Shown: positions 63,303 to 64,000 of the stretch, piece after piece | Layout of the letters: every line of letters begins with the position of its first letter | Position numbering within the stretch: position 1 is the stretch's first letter | IMG/VR virus record: IMGVR_UViG_3300046715_000123 | Span: 1-64,000 of that record | DNA: 64,000 nt | Strand: one strand, 5' to 3' | From: a virus | Notes under the pieces: generated by a model | What the model was told of the DNA's origin: nothing | What the model saw: the letters and a program-made list of their open reading frames with translations, nothing else | Database searches by the model: none | Program-made: the position numbers and the translations under genes

Positions 63303-63646
63303 GGGGCCACCGCCCGGTTGATGCGGTCGGTGAGGGTGTTGCTGGCCGCGGTCCAGGTCTGGGGGTGGTCCCAGTTGGCGCTCGGGTAGGCGCCTTGCAG
63401 GAGGGCGGTGATCTGCCGGGAGCCGCCCTGCTGGAACTTGAGGATCTGCCCGTCGGCGGTGAGAGCGCGGGCGATGAAGTGGCGTTCCCCGGTGCCGCTG
63501 GTGTCGGTCCACAGCGGGGTGACCAGCACGGTGGCGGCGTCGGGCGCGATCCGGTGGATGCGGTGCGACAGTCGGGTCTGGTGCCGGCGGCGACGCGACG
63601 CTGACGCCTTACGGGGGCGAATCGGCAGAGCCTCGATGACAGCCAT
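63299..63646 (-). CDS. hypothetical protein (115 aa)
   Basis: The ATG at 63646 follows a strong GAGGGGGG at 7 bases; a GTG one codon earlier is possible. A very basic N-terminus (RPRKASASRRRRHQTRLSHR) is followed by strands and a Trp-containing end (NWDHPQTWTAASNTLT). It probably binds nucleic acid. Confidence 0.6.
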   Translation of the reverse strand: MAVIEALPIRPRKASASRRRRHQTRLSHRIHRIAPDAATVLVTPLWTDTSGTGERHFIARALTADGQILKFQQGGSRQITALLQGAYPSANWDHPQTWTAASNTLTDRINRAVAP

Positions 63647-63873
63647 CACGCGACCCCCCTCAGGCGGGCCCGGTCGGTTTCCATCGCGGTGAGGAGGTCT
63701 CCGAGTGCGGTGGTGAGGAGGCCGTGGGAGATGCCCATCTCGGTGAGGTCGTGGATGTTCAGGCCCTTGGCGGCGGTGAGCTGCTTGCGGGCTATGGCCT
63801 CAGCGGAGGCGACCGAGCCGGCGAACGGCGGCAGCTCGTACTCCTCGAACCACTGGATCGAAGTCGTGGTCAC
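63646..63873 (-). CDS. small hypothetical protein (75 aa)
   Basis: A GTG at 63873 overlaps the stop of the last, partial gene. MTTTSIQWFEEYELPPFAGSVA, then AEAIARKQLTAAKGLNIHDL and TTALGDLLTAMETDRARL, form an acidic helical protein. Function unknown. Confidence 0.6.
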   Translation of the reverse strand: MTTTSIQWFEEYELPPFAGSVASAEAIARKQLTAAKGLNIHDLTEMGISHGLLTTALGDLLTAMETDRARLRGVA

Positions 63874-64000
63874 GGCGTCTCCTTGCGGGCGTTGCGGTTG
63901 GCGGCTTGGAGGGCGGCGATGTGCTCGGCCCAGCCGGGGTAGTCCTTCTCGGTGGCGAGGAGTTCGGGGTGCTGCTCCAGCCGGATGTCGAGGTGACAGG
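63870..64000 (-). CDS. partial gene at right edge
   Basis: The last 42 codons of a leftward gene are visible, ending with HLDIRLEQHPELLATEKD and PGWAEHIAALQAANRNAR before the stop. The start lies outside the window. The pattern is a short helical protein coupled by GTGA to the next gene. Confidence 0.55.
   Translation of the reverse strand, partial: CHLDIRLEQHPELLATEKDYPGWAEHIAALQAANRNARKETP

Noticed and set aside
63724-63942. Plus-strand ORF at the right edge
   Set aside because: It is antisense to two overlapping minus-strand genes joined by GTGA and has no RBS.

Overview
The window is a very GC-rich stretch of actinobacterial phage-type DNA. It is most likely from a Streptomyces temperate phage or prophage: RBSs are AGGAGG-like, GTG and TTG starts are common, the codons are high-GC, and the families are typical of Streptomyces phages. 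Almost all genes read leftward (minus strand) in chains linked by 4-base ATGA/GTGA overlaps. Both window ends cut through genes (1-199 and 63870-64000), so the element is longer than 64 kb. I see no flanking chromosomal genes, rRNA, tRNA or CRISPR array.

Layout. (1) 1-6.2 kb is the immunity and integration region. A leftward operon (small XRE protein, winged-helix/excisionase-like protein, antirepressor-like protein) diverges from a rightward XRE repressor, a small ORF and a tyrosine integrase. Between the divergent genes lies a set of CTAGCGG operator-like repeats. Two more small regulators follow (XRE, GntR/KorSA-like). (2) 6.3-10.2 kb holds small accessory genes, a second tyrosine recombinase and a lone plus-strand HNH endonuclease. 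(3) 10.2-31.3 kb is the virion module, promoter-distal end first: collagen-like protein, two holin-like proteins, amidase endolysin, minor tail proteins, a 1444-residue tape measure, tail chaperones with a -1 frameshift, major tail protein, head-tail connectors, a glycosyltransferase, capsid, scaffold, MuF, portal and terminase. (4) 31.7-36.3 kb has an HNH endonuclease, a SAM methyltransferase, a pectate-lyase-fold tail spike and two more tail-type proteins upstream of the terminase. (5) 36.4-47.2 kb is unlike a standard phage genome. It encodes an FtsK/TraB-type DNA translocase, a DUF2637 (SpdB-like) membrane protein, several Spd-like small proteins, two exported membrane-anchored proteins, a ribbon-helix-helix regulator and two tandem NUDIX proteins like pSAM2 Pif. 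The translocase gene is followed directly by a cluster of CTCTACCGG repeats. (6) 47.2-64 kb is the early region: small Cys-rich proteins, replication-initiator-like proteins, HNH protein, a solitary Phd-type antitoxin, a C5-cytosine methyltransferase, HTH proteins, a DnaQ-type exonuclease, a RecT-like annealing protein and small ORFs.

Interpretation. The virion module is complete and looks functional. Region 5, with the GntR gene at 5.8 kb, is a near-complete actinomycete-type conjugation set (translocase, spread proteins, transfer immunity, Kor-type regulators, candidate clt repeats). The most interesting hypothesis is therefore a phage/conjugative-element chimera that could move both as virions and by TraB-style mycelial transfer of double-stranded DNA. 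I see no RepSA or Prim-Pol initiator and no ParA, so a plasmid state is not established. Names given are family-level judgements made by reading the sequence, with no database search.
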